Part shown: positions 7,893-15,000 of the stretch, piece by piece | Position numbering within the stretch: the stretch's first letter is position 1 | Layout: each line of letters begins with the position of its first letter | NCBI GenBank assembly: GCA_023432805.1 | Contig: JAEYUG010000103.1 | Location: 1 to 15,854 of the forward strand | Direction of reading: 5' to 3' | Source of the DNA: Bacteroidota bacterium | Lineage (GTDB): Bacteria > Bacteroidota > Ignavibacteria > SZUA-365 | Length of the DNA: 15,854 nt | Made by a program: the position numbers and the translations under genes | The notes under the pieces: generated by a model | Seen by the model: only the letters and a program-made list of their open reading frames with translations | Told to the model about the DNA's origin: nothing | Databases searched by the model: none

Positions 7893-8933
7893 TCAGCGGA
7901 TCCGAATCTTGCGACCGAGGCTGAGGATGGTGGTTTCGGTCAGACCGTTGGCGCGACAGAGGCGCGAGACGGTCGTGTTGTAGCGCCGTGCGATCGAGCC
8001 GAGCGTGTCGCCGCGCCGCACCACATGCACCGAGCGTCCCGTGCCCTCCCGCGCCGCACGCAGCGTCGGTTCACGACGCGCATCGACATCGAGCACGGGT
8101 TCGGCTGCCCCGACCTCGACCAGCAGCGGCGAGCGCACTGCGGCGCTGTCGCTGCGCCGGGTTCCGCGTGCGAAGCTGAAGAGCCAGTTGTAGAGCGTGT
8201 CCTCTGTGAACACGCGCGCGAGGTCGGCATGTCCGTACTTCGGATAGAGCGTGAGCGTGACGTCGGCCCGCGGCGCACACGCCGCGATGGCATCGAAGAT
8301 CCTGACGGATTCGCGGAAGGGCACCGCGCGGTCGCGCTTGCCGTGCTGGATCCACAGACTCGTCGTGCCGAGGTTGCAGGCGTCATCGACCTTGCCGCCG
8401 CCGCAGAGAGCGACCGCCGCGGCGACCTTGTCGGGATACTTGCCCACGAAATGCAGCGTGCCGTAACCGCCGAGACTCATGCCCGTGACGTACACGCGCG
8501 TGGTGTCGACATTGTAGTGCCGCACGACGTAGTCCAGTACCGAAAGCACCCGATCGGGCTGCCAGCTGGAGCGCCGGGTCACCTGCGGCGCCACGACGAT
8601 GGCCGGCACGCGCCTCCCCCGCTCGATGGCGTCGATCACCCCGTAGCGGCGGACACGCTTGAGATTGCTGCCCGACAGACTGCGTCCGTGCAGAAAGATG
8701 ATCACGGGAAGCTTCCCGCCCGCGGTTGCCGTGTCGGGCACGTGCAGGAGAAACGGGTAGTCAGCCCCCTTGTGGATTTCCCTGATGACGGGTTTCTGCG
8801 CCGATGCGCGTACCGCGGGAAGAAGCAGTGCGACGAGCAGCGGCAGGAGCCACGGCCACCGGATCGGTGGCGGAGGTGATGATGCGGAAGCCGAGAATGG
8901 CGCGACCGCGGGATGCGATGTATGCTCGATCAT
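7893..8933 (-). CDS. Secreted alpha/beta-hydrolase esterase with C-terminal LysM domain
   Basis: 346 residues. A hydrophobic signal segment at about 25-45 (ends ASA before QKP) is preceded by an unusually long N-terminus. Residues about 46-255 form an alpha/beta-hydrolase of the phospholipase/carboxylesterase or depolymerase type: oxyanion strand FLHGRSLSG (80-88), nucleophile elbow G-M-S153-L-G-G, acid D201 in HGKRDRAVPF and H235 in KYGHAD. Residues about 302-346 are one LysM module (VHVVRRGDTLGSIARRYN), which binds peptidoglycan glycans. It is probably a wall-tethered periplasmic esterase; substrate unknown. The 5' end overlaps the propeller gene by 173 bp in another frame. No other in-frame start lies ahead of the signal segment and there is no good ribosome site, so coupling to the upstream gene is plausible. 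Confidence 0.85.
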   Translation of the reverse strand: MIEHTSHPAVAPFSASASSPPPPIRWPWLLPLLVALLLPAVRASAQKPVIREIHKGADYPFLLHVPDTATAGGKLPVIIFLHGRSLSGSNLKRVRRYGVIDAIERGRRVPAIVVAPQVTRRSSWQPDRVLSVLDYVVRHYNVDTTRVYVTGMSLGGYGTLHFVGKYPDKVAAAVALCGGGKVDDACNLGTTSLWIQHGKRDRAVPFRESVRIFDAIAACAPRADVTLTLYPKYGHADLARVFTEDTLYNWLFSFARGTRRSDSAAVRSPLLVEVGAAEPVLDVDARREPTLRAAREGTGRSVHVVRRGDTLGSIARRYNTTVSRLCRANGLTETTILSLGRKIRIR

Positions 8934-10539
8934 GGAAGACGATGGGGGATGATTCGAAGAGATGTCCGGTCCGTTTTCTGACGAGTACCTCGCCTGTCAG
9001 TGCGTCGACGACATAGACGATTCCGGAAACATCGGAAAAAAAGACGTAGGGATTGCCATCCTCGTCGTGGAATCCTGCGGGCGAGGACCATGAGTACCTG
9101 TTCATCTGGATGCTGAACAGCTCGTGTCCGGTTCGCGCATCGATGGCGACACATTCCCCCCGTGCGAATTCATCGGTGCGCGAAAATATCGCGTAGACGA
9201 TTGTCCGTCCCTCGTGTCTGACGATGAGCGGCGTTGCCAGCACGCCGCCGCTGTTGGTACGTCCCCCGAGCGGTTCGCTGCGGCAGATCCTGCTCACGCG
9301 CCAGATCTCGCGTCCCGTCGCCGCATCGAGCTTGCGCAGGTGCGCCTCGCCGACGGGTCCCGTCAAATCGACTTCGCTGGCGGTGTAGAGGCTATACCTG
9401 CCGGGGGACTCCTCGTCGACGACGATCGTCGCATCTGTGTCGTCGCCGTTGTCCACGCTCCACACCGGCGTCATCGTGCGCAGGTCCACGCAAAGCACCG
9501 TGCCGCTGTTGTCGGCGACGAATCCCATGTCCGCGATCACCGCCATGCTCGACTCGATGCCCTGCTTCGCCATGCCGGGTCGGGCATAGCGCATACGCAT
9601 CGCTCCCCGCACCTTCAGGTCCTCACCGATCGTGAACCGGTGCACGAGGCCGCTCTCCGCCGCCCAGAACACGGTACCGGAGCGCTCGTCGACGATCGCA
9701 TTGCCGTCGAAGGCGCCCCAGCGCCGATGGCTGAAGGCATCGTTGCCGGCGATGTGCAACAGCTCCTGACGCGTGAACATGTCGAACACGCGTGCTCCGA
9801 AGCGGTCGGTGTAGGGGATGCCCTGCCCAACGTAGAGCAGACCGTTTTTCCTGGGATCGACCGACACGGTGCCCTTGATCGGATTGCCGAGATGCAGATG
9901 CTCCCGCGTCGGTGCTCCCGTCGCGGCGTCGAGAAAGTACACGTTGCCGGAGAGCGAGCCGATGACCAGCTCCATGGCATCATCATTGTCGACGAAGGCG
10001 CGATCGCGGATGCCGAGGCGCAGCTTCTGTTCGCGGTTCCAGTGGATGAGCAGGGGCTGCCCGGTCCACCCCGCCCCGCCACCCCAGCGGTCCGGTTCGT
10101 CACCACGAGCGGAAGCTGCCGTATTGAAGCGCCAGTCGAGCACGACGTCGACGGGACGTCCCGTCACATGGCCGAGGGAGGCACGATCCCGCCGGTGTCC
10201 CCCGCGGAAGCAGAAGATGCTGAGCGTGTCGCGGGCATAGCTGCTTCCGAATCCTTCGAACCCGTGCTCCGCATCGGGAGCATCCGTGGAAGCCTTGATA
10301 TCGTATCTGAATCCCTCAGAAAGGCCGGGCACAGGCATGAACACCGGCGCAGCAGCGTGCTCCGCACTCGACGCTGCTTCGATCGGCCTTGTGTGCTCCC
10401 GTGAGACCGGTTCTCCACGCATGCCGCGTGAGCATCCAGACAATGCTCCCATGAGGAGCAGCAGGCATAGTGCTCCCATGTCACCCCGCCTGCGCATGTG
10501 TGAATGCGCAGCTTCATTTCCGATTTCGATGTTGATCAT
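8761..10539 (-). CDS. PQQ/FG-GAP-like beta-propeller lipoprotein
   Basis: 592 residues from the chosen start. A lipoprotein signal peptide ends at lipobox LSGC (C36), so the protein should be anchored in a membrane facing the periplasm or outside. The body is a repeated propeller: blades such as SGNVYFLDAATGAP, SGTVLCVDLRTMTPVWSV, KLDAATGREIW, ECVAIDARTGHELF and SGIVYVVDALTGEVL are PQQ-type, and phrases like DNDDAMELVIGSL and DEDGNPYVFF resemble FG-GAP repeats. No catalytic PQQ residues could be identified, so a binding or scaffold role is likelier. GAGG precedes the ATG at 10539 (MINIEIGN) at close spacing. A start at 10497 (MRRRGDMG) gives a more typical signal peptide but has no ribosome site. 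The last 40 or so residues are low-complexity and overlap the esterase gene, perhaps read-through past an ancestral stop. Confidence 0.8.
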   Translation of the reverse strand: MINIEIGNEAAHSHMRRRGDMGALCLLLLMGALSGCSRGMRGEPVSREHTRPIEAASSAEHAAAPVFMPVPGLSEGFRYDIKASTDAPDAEHGFEGFGSSYARDTLSIFCFRGGHRRDRASLGHVTGRPVDVVLDWRFNTAASARGDEPDRWGGGAGWTGQPLLIHWNREQKLRLGIRDRAFVDNDDAMELVIGSLSGNVYFLDAATGAPTREHLHLGNPIKGTVSVDPRKNGLLYVGQGIPYTDRFGARVFDMFTRQELLHIAGNDAFSHRRWGAFDGNAIVDERSGTVFWAAESGLVHRFTIGEDLKVRGAMRMRYARPGMAKQGIESSMAVIADMGFVADNSGTVLCVDLRTMTPVWSVDNGDDTDATIVVDEESPGRYSLYTASEVDLTGPVGEAHLRKLDAATGREIWRVSRICRSEPLGGRTNSGGVLATPLIVRHEGRTIVYAIFSRTDEFARGECVAIDARTGHELFSIQMNRYSWSSPAGFHDEDGNPYVFFSDVSGIVYVVDALTGEVLVRKRTGHLFESSPIVFHDRAYIASRGRAILGFRIITSATDPVAVAPAAARRTASSRGTRIGAETRHQGNPQGG

Positions 10540-10620
10540 GTTCCTCGCCATCCTGCATCTACCATTGCAGCATGTATAGCGGCAGCTTCCCCCGGGTGCT
10601 GAGAAGTGAGGGGGAGGCGG

Positions 10621-10648
10621 GTGGCTGTCTGACGCGGTGTGGCTGTCT
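10621..10648. promoter_or_regulatory. Pair of 10-bp direct repeats upstream of the propeller gene
   Basis: GTGGCTGTCT occurs at 10621-10630 and again at 10639-10648, an 18-bp repeat period, between the peptidase terminator hairpin and the propeller-gene start about 80-110 bp away. Such phased repeats can be activator sites. No promoter could be placed with confidence nearby. Confidence 0.25.
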
Positions 10649-10670
10649 TCCTCCATCCCCCAATAACGCA

Positions 10671-10696
10671 ACAGCCCGGGTGCGGACCCGGGCTGT
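10671..10696 (-). terminator. GC-rich hairpin after the S46 peptidase gene
   Basis: ACAGCCCGGG, loop TGCGGA, CCCGGGCTGT form a perfect 10-bp stem beginning 23 bp past the peptidase stop. The minus strand continues TGCGTTATTGG, so the T-tract is poor. Same shape and position as the hairpin after the deaminase gene. It probably separates the peptidase transcript from the propeller gene. Confidence 0.5.
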
Positions 10697-10719
10697 CGTG
10701 TACTGCGATCGGAGGGAGA

Positions 10720-12897
10720 TCAGCGCGAGGTGATCTTCCCGGCCTTGAGTTCGTCGACGACACGCTGTGCCTTGTAGATCGCGCGCAGGGCCTCGATGAT
10801 GCCGGCCGAGTGCACCGAGACGGTGCGGTTGGCCTTGTCTTCGGCGAAGATGAAGTCGCCGGGCAGGCTCTCGATGTTGCCGTCGAACACGAGGCCGACG
10901 ACTTCCTTGTTCTTGTTGACGATCGGACTGCCGCTGTTACCGCCGATGATGTCGTTGGTCGACGCCATGTTGTACGGCGTGGAGAGGTTGAAGTCCGCAG
11001 GATGGTTTTTCCAACGCTCGGGCAGTTCCCAGTTCTCGTCGCCGGGATTCGAGTAGTGACGGTCGTACATGCCGTAGAACGTCGTGACCGCAGGCGCCTT
11101 TGTGCCGTTGTATTCAAAGCCCTTGACCACGCCATCGGCGAGACGCATGGTGAAGGTCGCATCAGGCGGAATCGAGGTGCCGTACACGTCGAACATGGCG
11201 CGGCCGAGCAGCGTGGCGTTGACCTGATCGCGGGCGGAGACTTCCATCTGCACTGCATTGGCCTTGTCGATGCGGGGCTTGGCCATGCGCATGATTGCGA
11301 TGATCGGATCCTGCGACTGCGCGAGCGCCTCACCACCAGCGGTGAGCTTCGCATACACGATCGAGTCCTTCAGCGAGGTCCCCGCCACGAGACGGCGTGC
11401 GGCCTGTTCGGGGGTTTCGCCACGGAGAGCGAAGGTGACGATGGGATCGTTTGCACCGAGGTAGTCGCGCATCAGCATGAGCTGCTTTGCAAGTGCGAGC
11501 ACTTCCATGGCGGGATCGATCGCGACGAAGCGTTCCATCGCGCGTTTTGCGGCTTCGGCAGCACGACCCTGATACTGGCGACCGCGGTCGGCCTCGGGCT
11601 TTGCCATTTCGTCATGATAGGCGATCAGACGATACGCCGCGCTCATCGAACTGGCGGCACCGACGCCCATCATGCGGAGGCCGAACATGTCGGCAGCCAC
11701 GGCGCGCAGGCGTGTGCGGCTTTCGGCGATCTCGTCCCATACATGACCGTACTTCGCCTTCAGTACCGGCTTCGCCTCGACGGCGGCGCGGAACTGCGTA
11801 TCGAAGGCCTTGCGGCGCTGCATGAGTTCATCGTCGCGCAGACCGGCGAGACGACCGTTGTAGGCCTTCTGGCTGTTGGCGATGCCGAGGATCTGGGTGA
11901 CCATTTCCTCGCGCCGGGCGGGATTCTGGTCGGCATAGGTATGCAACACCTCGGCGCGGTCGTTGAGCACGCGTGCGGTGTAGGGGTAGGCGATGTCACG
12001 GTTGAATTCGAGCTGTACCGCCGTATTCAGTCGGCTCGTGCTGCCGGGATTGCCGACGACGAACACCGGTTCGCCGTCCTTCGCACCCGCCGCACTCCAC
12101 TTGTAGTAGTGCTTCGGCTTGAGCGGCTCGCCGTTGTCGTCATAGACACGAACGAACGAGCAATCCAGAGAGTATCGGGGATACGTGAAGTTGTCCCACT
12201 CGCCGCCGTAGTGGCCCATGGCAAGTTCCGGTGCGAACACGAGGCGCACGTCATTGTAGCGCTTGAACAGATAGAGCGAATACTTGCCGCCGTTGTAGAG
12301 CGTGACGACCTGCGCGCGCAGCTTCGTCTCGGCCTCGGCCGCCTTCTGGATCTCGTCGATCACCTTTCCCCGGGCGGCGATCTTCTCTTCGTCGGTGCCG
12401 GCGGCATCCATCGCGCCATGCACCTTCGCGGTCACATCGCGGATCTCGATGAGCTGCTCGACGAACAGATCCGGCACCTTGCGCTCATCGGCGAGCGTCG
12501 GTGCATAGAAGCCTGTCTCCAGCAGTTTTTCACCGGGACGCTGCACGGCGACCACGTTGCCGCGTGCGCAGTGGTGGTTGGTCATCACGAGTCCGTCTGC
12601 GCTCACAAACGAGGCCGAGCACCAGGTCGCGTACTTGAGCGAGGCCTGACGGACATCGTCGAGCCATGCCTGATCCGGCCGGAAGCCATAGGTTTCCTGG
12701 AAATAGTCGAGAGGGGGATTCTCGAAGGTCCACATGCGTCCGCCGTCGAAGCGGCCGGCGGGAATCTGTTCGATGCGCGCCTTGCGTGCGTCGTCGTACG
12801 ACGACGTGTTCGTCTTCGTCGAAGCGCAGCCGCCGAGCACGGCGGCGAAGATCACCAGGACGGCGATGCGCGTCAGATGGAGGCGATTCATGATCAT
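10720..12897 (-). CDS. S46 family dipeptidyl-peptidase, lipoprotein (DPP7-like)
   Basis: 725 residues, the usual S46 size. These serine exopeptidases release dipeptides from the N-terminus of peptides, mostly in the periplasm of amino-acid-using bacteria. The chymotrypsin-like triad is visible: His in TNHHC (about 108-109), Asp in the segment EWDNFTYPRYSLDCSF, and Ser in GGNSGSP (S655). FDGNIES puts Gly 18 residues after that Ser. This corresponds to Gly673 of DPP7 rather than Arg673 of the acid-specific DPP11, so hydrophobic P1 preference is inferred. Unlike most characterised members it has a lipobox (VLGGC, C24), implying membrane anchoring. Start choice is uncertain: ATGs at 12909, 12897 and 12891 all keep the signal peptide and none has a strong ribosome site. 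The gene is divergent from dinB and ends at a hairpin. Confidence 0.93.
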   Translation of the reverse strand: MIMNRLHLTRIAVLVIFAAVLGGCASTKTNTSSYDDARKARIEQIPAGRFDGGRMWTFENPPLDYFQETYGFRPDQAWLDDVRQASLKYATWCSASFVSADGLVMTNHHCARGNVVAVQRPGEKLLETGFYAPTLADERKVPDLFVEQLIEIRDVTAKVHGAMDAAGTDEEKIAARGKVIDEIQKAAEAETKLRAQVVTLYNGGKYSLYLFKRYNDVRLVFAPELAMGHYGGEWDNFTYPRYSLDCSFVRVYDDNGEPLKPKHYYKWSAAGAKDGEPVFVVGNPGSTSRLNTAVQLEFNRDIAYPYTARVLNDRAEVLHTYADQNPARREEMVTQILGIANSQKAYNGRLAGLRDDELMQRRKAFDTQFRAAVEAKPVLKAKYGHVWDEIAESRTRLRAVAADMFGLRMMGVGAASSMSAAYRLIAYHDEMAKPEADRGRQYQGRAAEAAKRAMERFVAIDPAMEVLALAKQLMLMRDYLGANDPIVTFALRGETPEQAARRLVAGTSLKDSIVYAKLTAGGEALAQSQDPIIAIMRMAKPRIDKANAVQMEVSARDQVNATLLGRAMFDVYGTSIPPDATFTMRLADGVVKGFEYNGTKAPAVTTFYGMYDRHYSNPGDENWELPERWKNHPADFNLSTPYNMASTNDIIGGNSGSPIVNKNKEVVGLVFDGNIESLPGDFIFAEDKANRTVSVHSAGIIEALRAIYKAQRVVDELKAGKITSR

Positions 12898-12949
12898 GGA
12901 GTGTCTCATCTAGTTGAAAATGGGGGGATGCTCTGGTACGGTCCGATCT

Positions 12950-12957
12950 CGAAGATA
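12950..12957 (-). promoter_or_regulatory. Candidate -7 box for the S46 peptidase
   Basis: The minus strand reads TATCTTCG from 12957 to 12950, about 52 bp before the start codon. It differs from the Bacteroidota -7 consensus TAnnTTTG at one position. No -33 element is evident. Confidence 0.28.
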
Positions 12958-13025
12958 CGGATTTTCCATTGCACTTCGCGCGCGCGACCGGCAGGTGCGG
13001 AGGCGTCAACGACCGATCCTGGGAC

Positions 13026-13056
13026 TTGCGCGGGAAAATGGCCGTTCGTACCTTTC
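13026..13056 (+). promoter_or_regulatory. Candidate dinB promoter
   Basis: TTGCGC at 13026-13031 and TACCTT at 13049-13054 are 17 bp apart; the downstream box reads TACCTTTCG, close to TAnnTTTG. It lies about 50 bp before the ATG. I could not recognise a LexA-type operator here, so SOS control is not supported by the sequence. Confidence 0.3.
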
Positions 13057-13106
13057 GTTAGACATACAACCAACTTCCCGTAAAAATGGTACAAGGAGGC
13101 ATTTCC

Positions 13107-14306
13107 ATGACGTCCGTGATTCCCCGGCGCTGCCTGCATCTGGACATGGACACGTTCTTCGTGTCGGTCGAGCGCTTGCTTGATCCGGCCCTCAACGGCA
13201 GGCCGGTGATCGTGGGGGGAAGTCCCTTCCAGCGCGGCGTGGTGGCGGGTTGCTCGCGGGAGGTACGCGCGTTCGGCGTGCACTCGGGCATGGCGCTGAG
13301 CGCGGCCTACGAACGATGTCCCCGTGCCATCTTTCTCCCCCCGAATCATGCGCACTACGCCGAATACTCCGAGCGCGTGGCCGAGTTGCTGGCCGATGCC
13401 GCACCCGTGCTCGAGAAGGCGTCCATCGACGAATTTTATCTCGACATCAGCGGCTGCGAGCGGGCACTGGGCCGCGAGGAGGCGTGGAGCGCACAGCTCA
13501 AGCGCACGATCACCGGTGAACTCCACCTGCCGCTCACCTACGGCATCGCACGCAACAAGCTCGTGGCAAAGGTGGCCACGACCGTCGGGAAACGTACCGG
13601 AGACACGCGCGTGCCCGACGGATGCGAGGAGCCCTTCCTCGCGCCGCATCCCATCCGCATTCTTCCGGGTGTGGGCGAGGTGCTCGAGCGGGAACTGGTC
13701 GACCTGAACATGCTGCGCATCGGCGACATCACCCTGCTCTCCGAACGCACCTTCGTGCGCATGTACGGCAAGTCGGGCCGCACACTGCACGAACACGCGC
13801 GCGGCATCGATCACTCCCCGATCGTACCGTACCGACGGCGCAAGTCCGTCGGCTCCGAACACACCTTCGAAGAGGACGTGCTCGAGCCGCGCATCCTGCT
13901 GGCCACCTACAAGCGCATCGCGGCACGGGTGGGGCGTGATCTGCGCGCGCACCGATTCCTGACGCGGACCGTGACCATCAAGCTGCGCTATGCGGACTTC
14001 GTAACCGTGACCCGGACCCTGCACTGCGAGTACACGAATGCCGATCACGTGCTCCATGCCCTGGCCGAGCGCGCGTTCCGCGATCTGCACACACGGCGTG
14101 TGCGTGTGCGTCTGGTTGGCATCAGCACGTCGGACTTCATCGACGACTACGAGCAACTCTTTCTCTTCTCCGAGGAGGAGCAGAAGTACGATCGATTGTA
14201 TGAGGGGCTGGATCTGATCCGGGACCGTTTCGGTCGCGACGCGATCACCTACGCCAGTGTGCTGGAGGAACGGCAGAGTCGCCAGGGATTCGTGCACGCT
14301 GCGTGA
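13107..14306 (+). CDS. dinB: Y-family DNA polymerase IV (translesion)
   Basis: 399 residues. DinB-type polymerases copy past damaged bases and are recruited by the sliding clamp. The first metal motif is HLDMDTFF (D13 and steric-gate F18), the second is SIDEFYLDIS (D108, E109), and TYGIARNKLVAKVAT is a typical palm stretch. The helix-hairpin-helix region follows (RILPGVGEVLERELVDLN), then the little-finger domain. QLFLF at 350-354 is a good beta-clamp binding motif, although it lies 45 residues before the C-terminus rather than at the very end. The ATG at 13107 has AAGGAGG 7 bp upstream; the ATG at 13086 lies before that site and is not used. It is divergent from the S46 peptidase and convergent with the lysine-rich protein. 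All catalytic residues are present. The gene is unlikely to be UmuC or ImuB. Confidence 0.93.
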   Translation: MTSVIPRRCLHLDMDTFFVSVERLLDPALNGRPVIVGGSPFQRGVVAGCSREVRAFGVHSGMALSAAYERCPRAIFLPPNHAHYAEYSERVAELLADAAPVLEKASIDEFYLDISGCERALGREEAWSAQLKRTITGELHLPLTYGIARNKLVAKVATTVGKRTGDTRVPDGCEEPFLAPHPIRILPGVGEVLERELVDLNMLRIGDITLLSERTFVRMYGKSGRTLHEHARGIDHSPIVPYRRRKSVGSEHTFEEDVLEPRILLATYKRIAARVGRDLRAHRFLTRTVTIKLRYADFVTVTRTLHCEYTNADHVLHALAERAFRDLHTRRVRVRLVGISTSDFIDDYEQLFLFSEEEQKYDRLYEGLDLIRDRFGRDAITYASVLEERQSRQGFVHAA

Positions 14307-14324
14307 CTGCGTGCAGCAGGAGGG

Positions 14325-14356
14325 GAAAAGAAAACCGCATCGCGGTGCGATGCGGT
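14325..14356 (-). terminator. Rho-independent terminator of the lysine-rich gene
   Basis: ACCGCATCGC (14334-14343), loop GGT and GCGATGCGGT (14347-14356) make a perfect 10-bp stem. On the minus strand it is followed by TTTCTTTTCCCC, a proper T-tract, so it should terminate the leftward lysine-rich gene 34 bp past its stop. It lies 27 bp beyond the dinB stop and may also serve that gene, but no T-tract follows on the plus strand. Confidence 0.7.
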
Positions 14357-14390
14357 CGATGCATATGCAGAGGACCCGAGGGTCTGAGAT

Positions 14391-14720
14391 CTAGGGTTTC
14401 TTCGTTGCTGCCTTTTTCGGAGCGGCGGCCTTCTTCGGTGCAGCAACCTTCTTCGGTGCAGCGGCCTTCTTCGGAGCGGCGACCTTCGGTGCAGCAGCCT
14501 TCTTCGGAGCGGCGACCTTCTTCGGTGCAACGGCCTTCTTCGGTGCAGCAGCCTTCGGTGCAACGGCCTTCTTCGGTGCAGCAGCCTTCGGTGCAGCGGC
14601 CTTCTTCGGTGCGGCAGCCTTCTTTGGTGCGGCCGCTTTCTTTTGTGCGGCCGCTTTAGGTGCTGCCGCCTTCTTCGGCGCAGCGGGTTTGGCCGCCGGT
14701 GCCTTTGTTGTCTTTGCCAT
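14391..14720 (-). CDS. Small Ala/Pro/Lys-repeat basic protein, histone H1-like
   Basis: 109 residues, almost entirely tandem AAAPKK/VAAPKK/AAAPK units with a short lead-in (MAKTTKAPAAK). I count 33 lysines, no arginine and no acidic residue, so the protein is extremely basic and should be disordered. Such tails resemble the C-terminus of eukaryotic H1, Chlamydia HctB and Pseudomonas AlgP, which bind DNA without sequence specificity. A nucleoid or DNA-compacting role is inferred; no folded domain supports it. The frame opens at an ATG at 14732, but GGAGG lies within that extension, 5 bp before the ATG at 14720, so 14720 is the start. A T-tract terminator follows. A real gene is supported by the ribosome site, terminator and conserved repeat register; the opposite-strand reading lacks these. 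Confidence 0.8.
   Translation of the reverse strand: MAKTTKAPAAKPAAPKKAAAPKAAAQKKAAAPKKAAAPKKAAAPKAAAPKKAVAPKAAAPKKAVAPKKVAAPKKAAAPKVAAPKKAAAPKKVAAPKKAAAPKKAATKKP
14400..14700. repeat. Imperfect tandem repeats of 15/18 bp
   Basis: Units related to GCCTTCTTCGGTGCAGCA recur throughout, alternating between 18-bp and 15-bp lengths, and encode the AAPKK repeats. Some copies differ only at silent positions (GCGGCC, GCAGCA, GCCGCT), so the array is partly diverged yet could still change length by slippage or recombination. Confidence 0.8.
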
Positions 14721-14732
14721 GTGTGCCTCCAT

Positions 14733-15000
14733 GATAGGTGAGTGATGATGAATGAGTGTCGCGGACTTCCCGCGGACATCTTTCCGAAATTACGTGAGAC
14801 GCTGTTTTATTTCCCGACTGCACACAATAACTTGTCCGCCATATCCCTCCTCAACGCCGTATGCGCGAACCGAGTTCTTGCGCCGCCAGGTGTTCATCCG
14901 TGCTTGCGTAATGCCATTGTGTAATCAACGTGCAACATACAAAAAACGTGAGACGAGATCACGAATATCTTTCTCTCTCCGAACAAATTTTTCATCACGC
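14733..15000. other. Divergent intergenic region, 268 bp
   Basis: This AT-richer stretch separates the leftward lysine-rich gene from the rightward barrel gene and should hold both promoters. I see TAATTTCG on the minus strand (14792-14785) and TATCTTTC on the plus strand (14966-14973) as possible -7 boxes, the 10-mer ACGTGAGACG twice (14792-14801 and 14946-14955), and a small inverted repeat CGTGA/TCACG at 14947-14963. No convincing coding region or RNA gene was found in it. Confidence 0.5.
14966..14973 (+). promoter_or_regulatory. Candidate -7 box for the barrel protein gene
   Basis: TATCTTTC ends 27 bp before the ATG at 15001, matching TAnnTTTG except for the last base. No -33 box is apparent. 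Confidence 0.28.

Noticed and set aside
9124..10404. 426-codon plus-strand frame over the propeller lipoprotein
   Set aside because: Lacks domain features, while the minus strand shows a lipobox and repeated propeller blades.
10639..13083. 814-codon open frame antisense to the S46 peptidase
   Set aside because: No recognisable domain, and composition is typical of a GC-rich shadow. The peptidase has its full catalytic triad on the other strand.
13000..13106. LexA/SOS box upstream of dinB
   Set aside because: No inverted repeat of a known LexA type could be recognised in this leader.
12906..14297. 463-codon frame antisense to dinB
   Set aside because: Shadow of a fully motif-supported polymerase gene; no ribosome site or family similarity.
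14303..14659. Plus-strand frame with Ser/Val/Gln/Arg/Pro repeats opposite the lysine-rich gene
   Set aside because: The repeat exists only because the AAPKK coding repeats are read backwards. The minus strand has GGAGG at the start and a T-tract terminator at the end.
14391..14720. Possible CRISPR-like or satellite array
   Set aside because: Units are contiguous without unique spacers and keep a coding register, so this is a coding tandem repeat.
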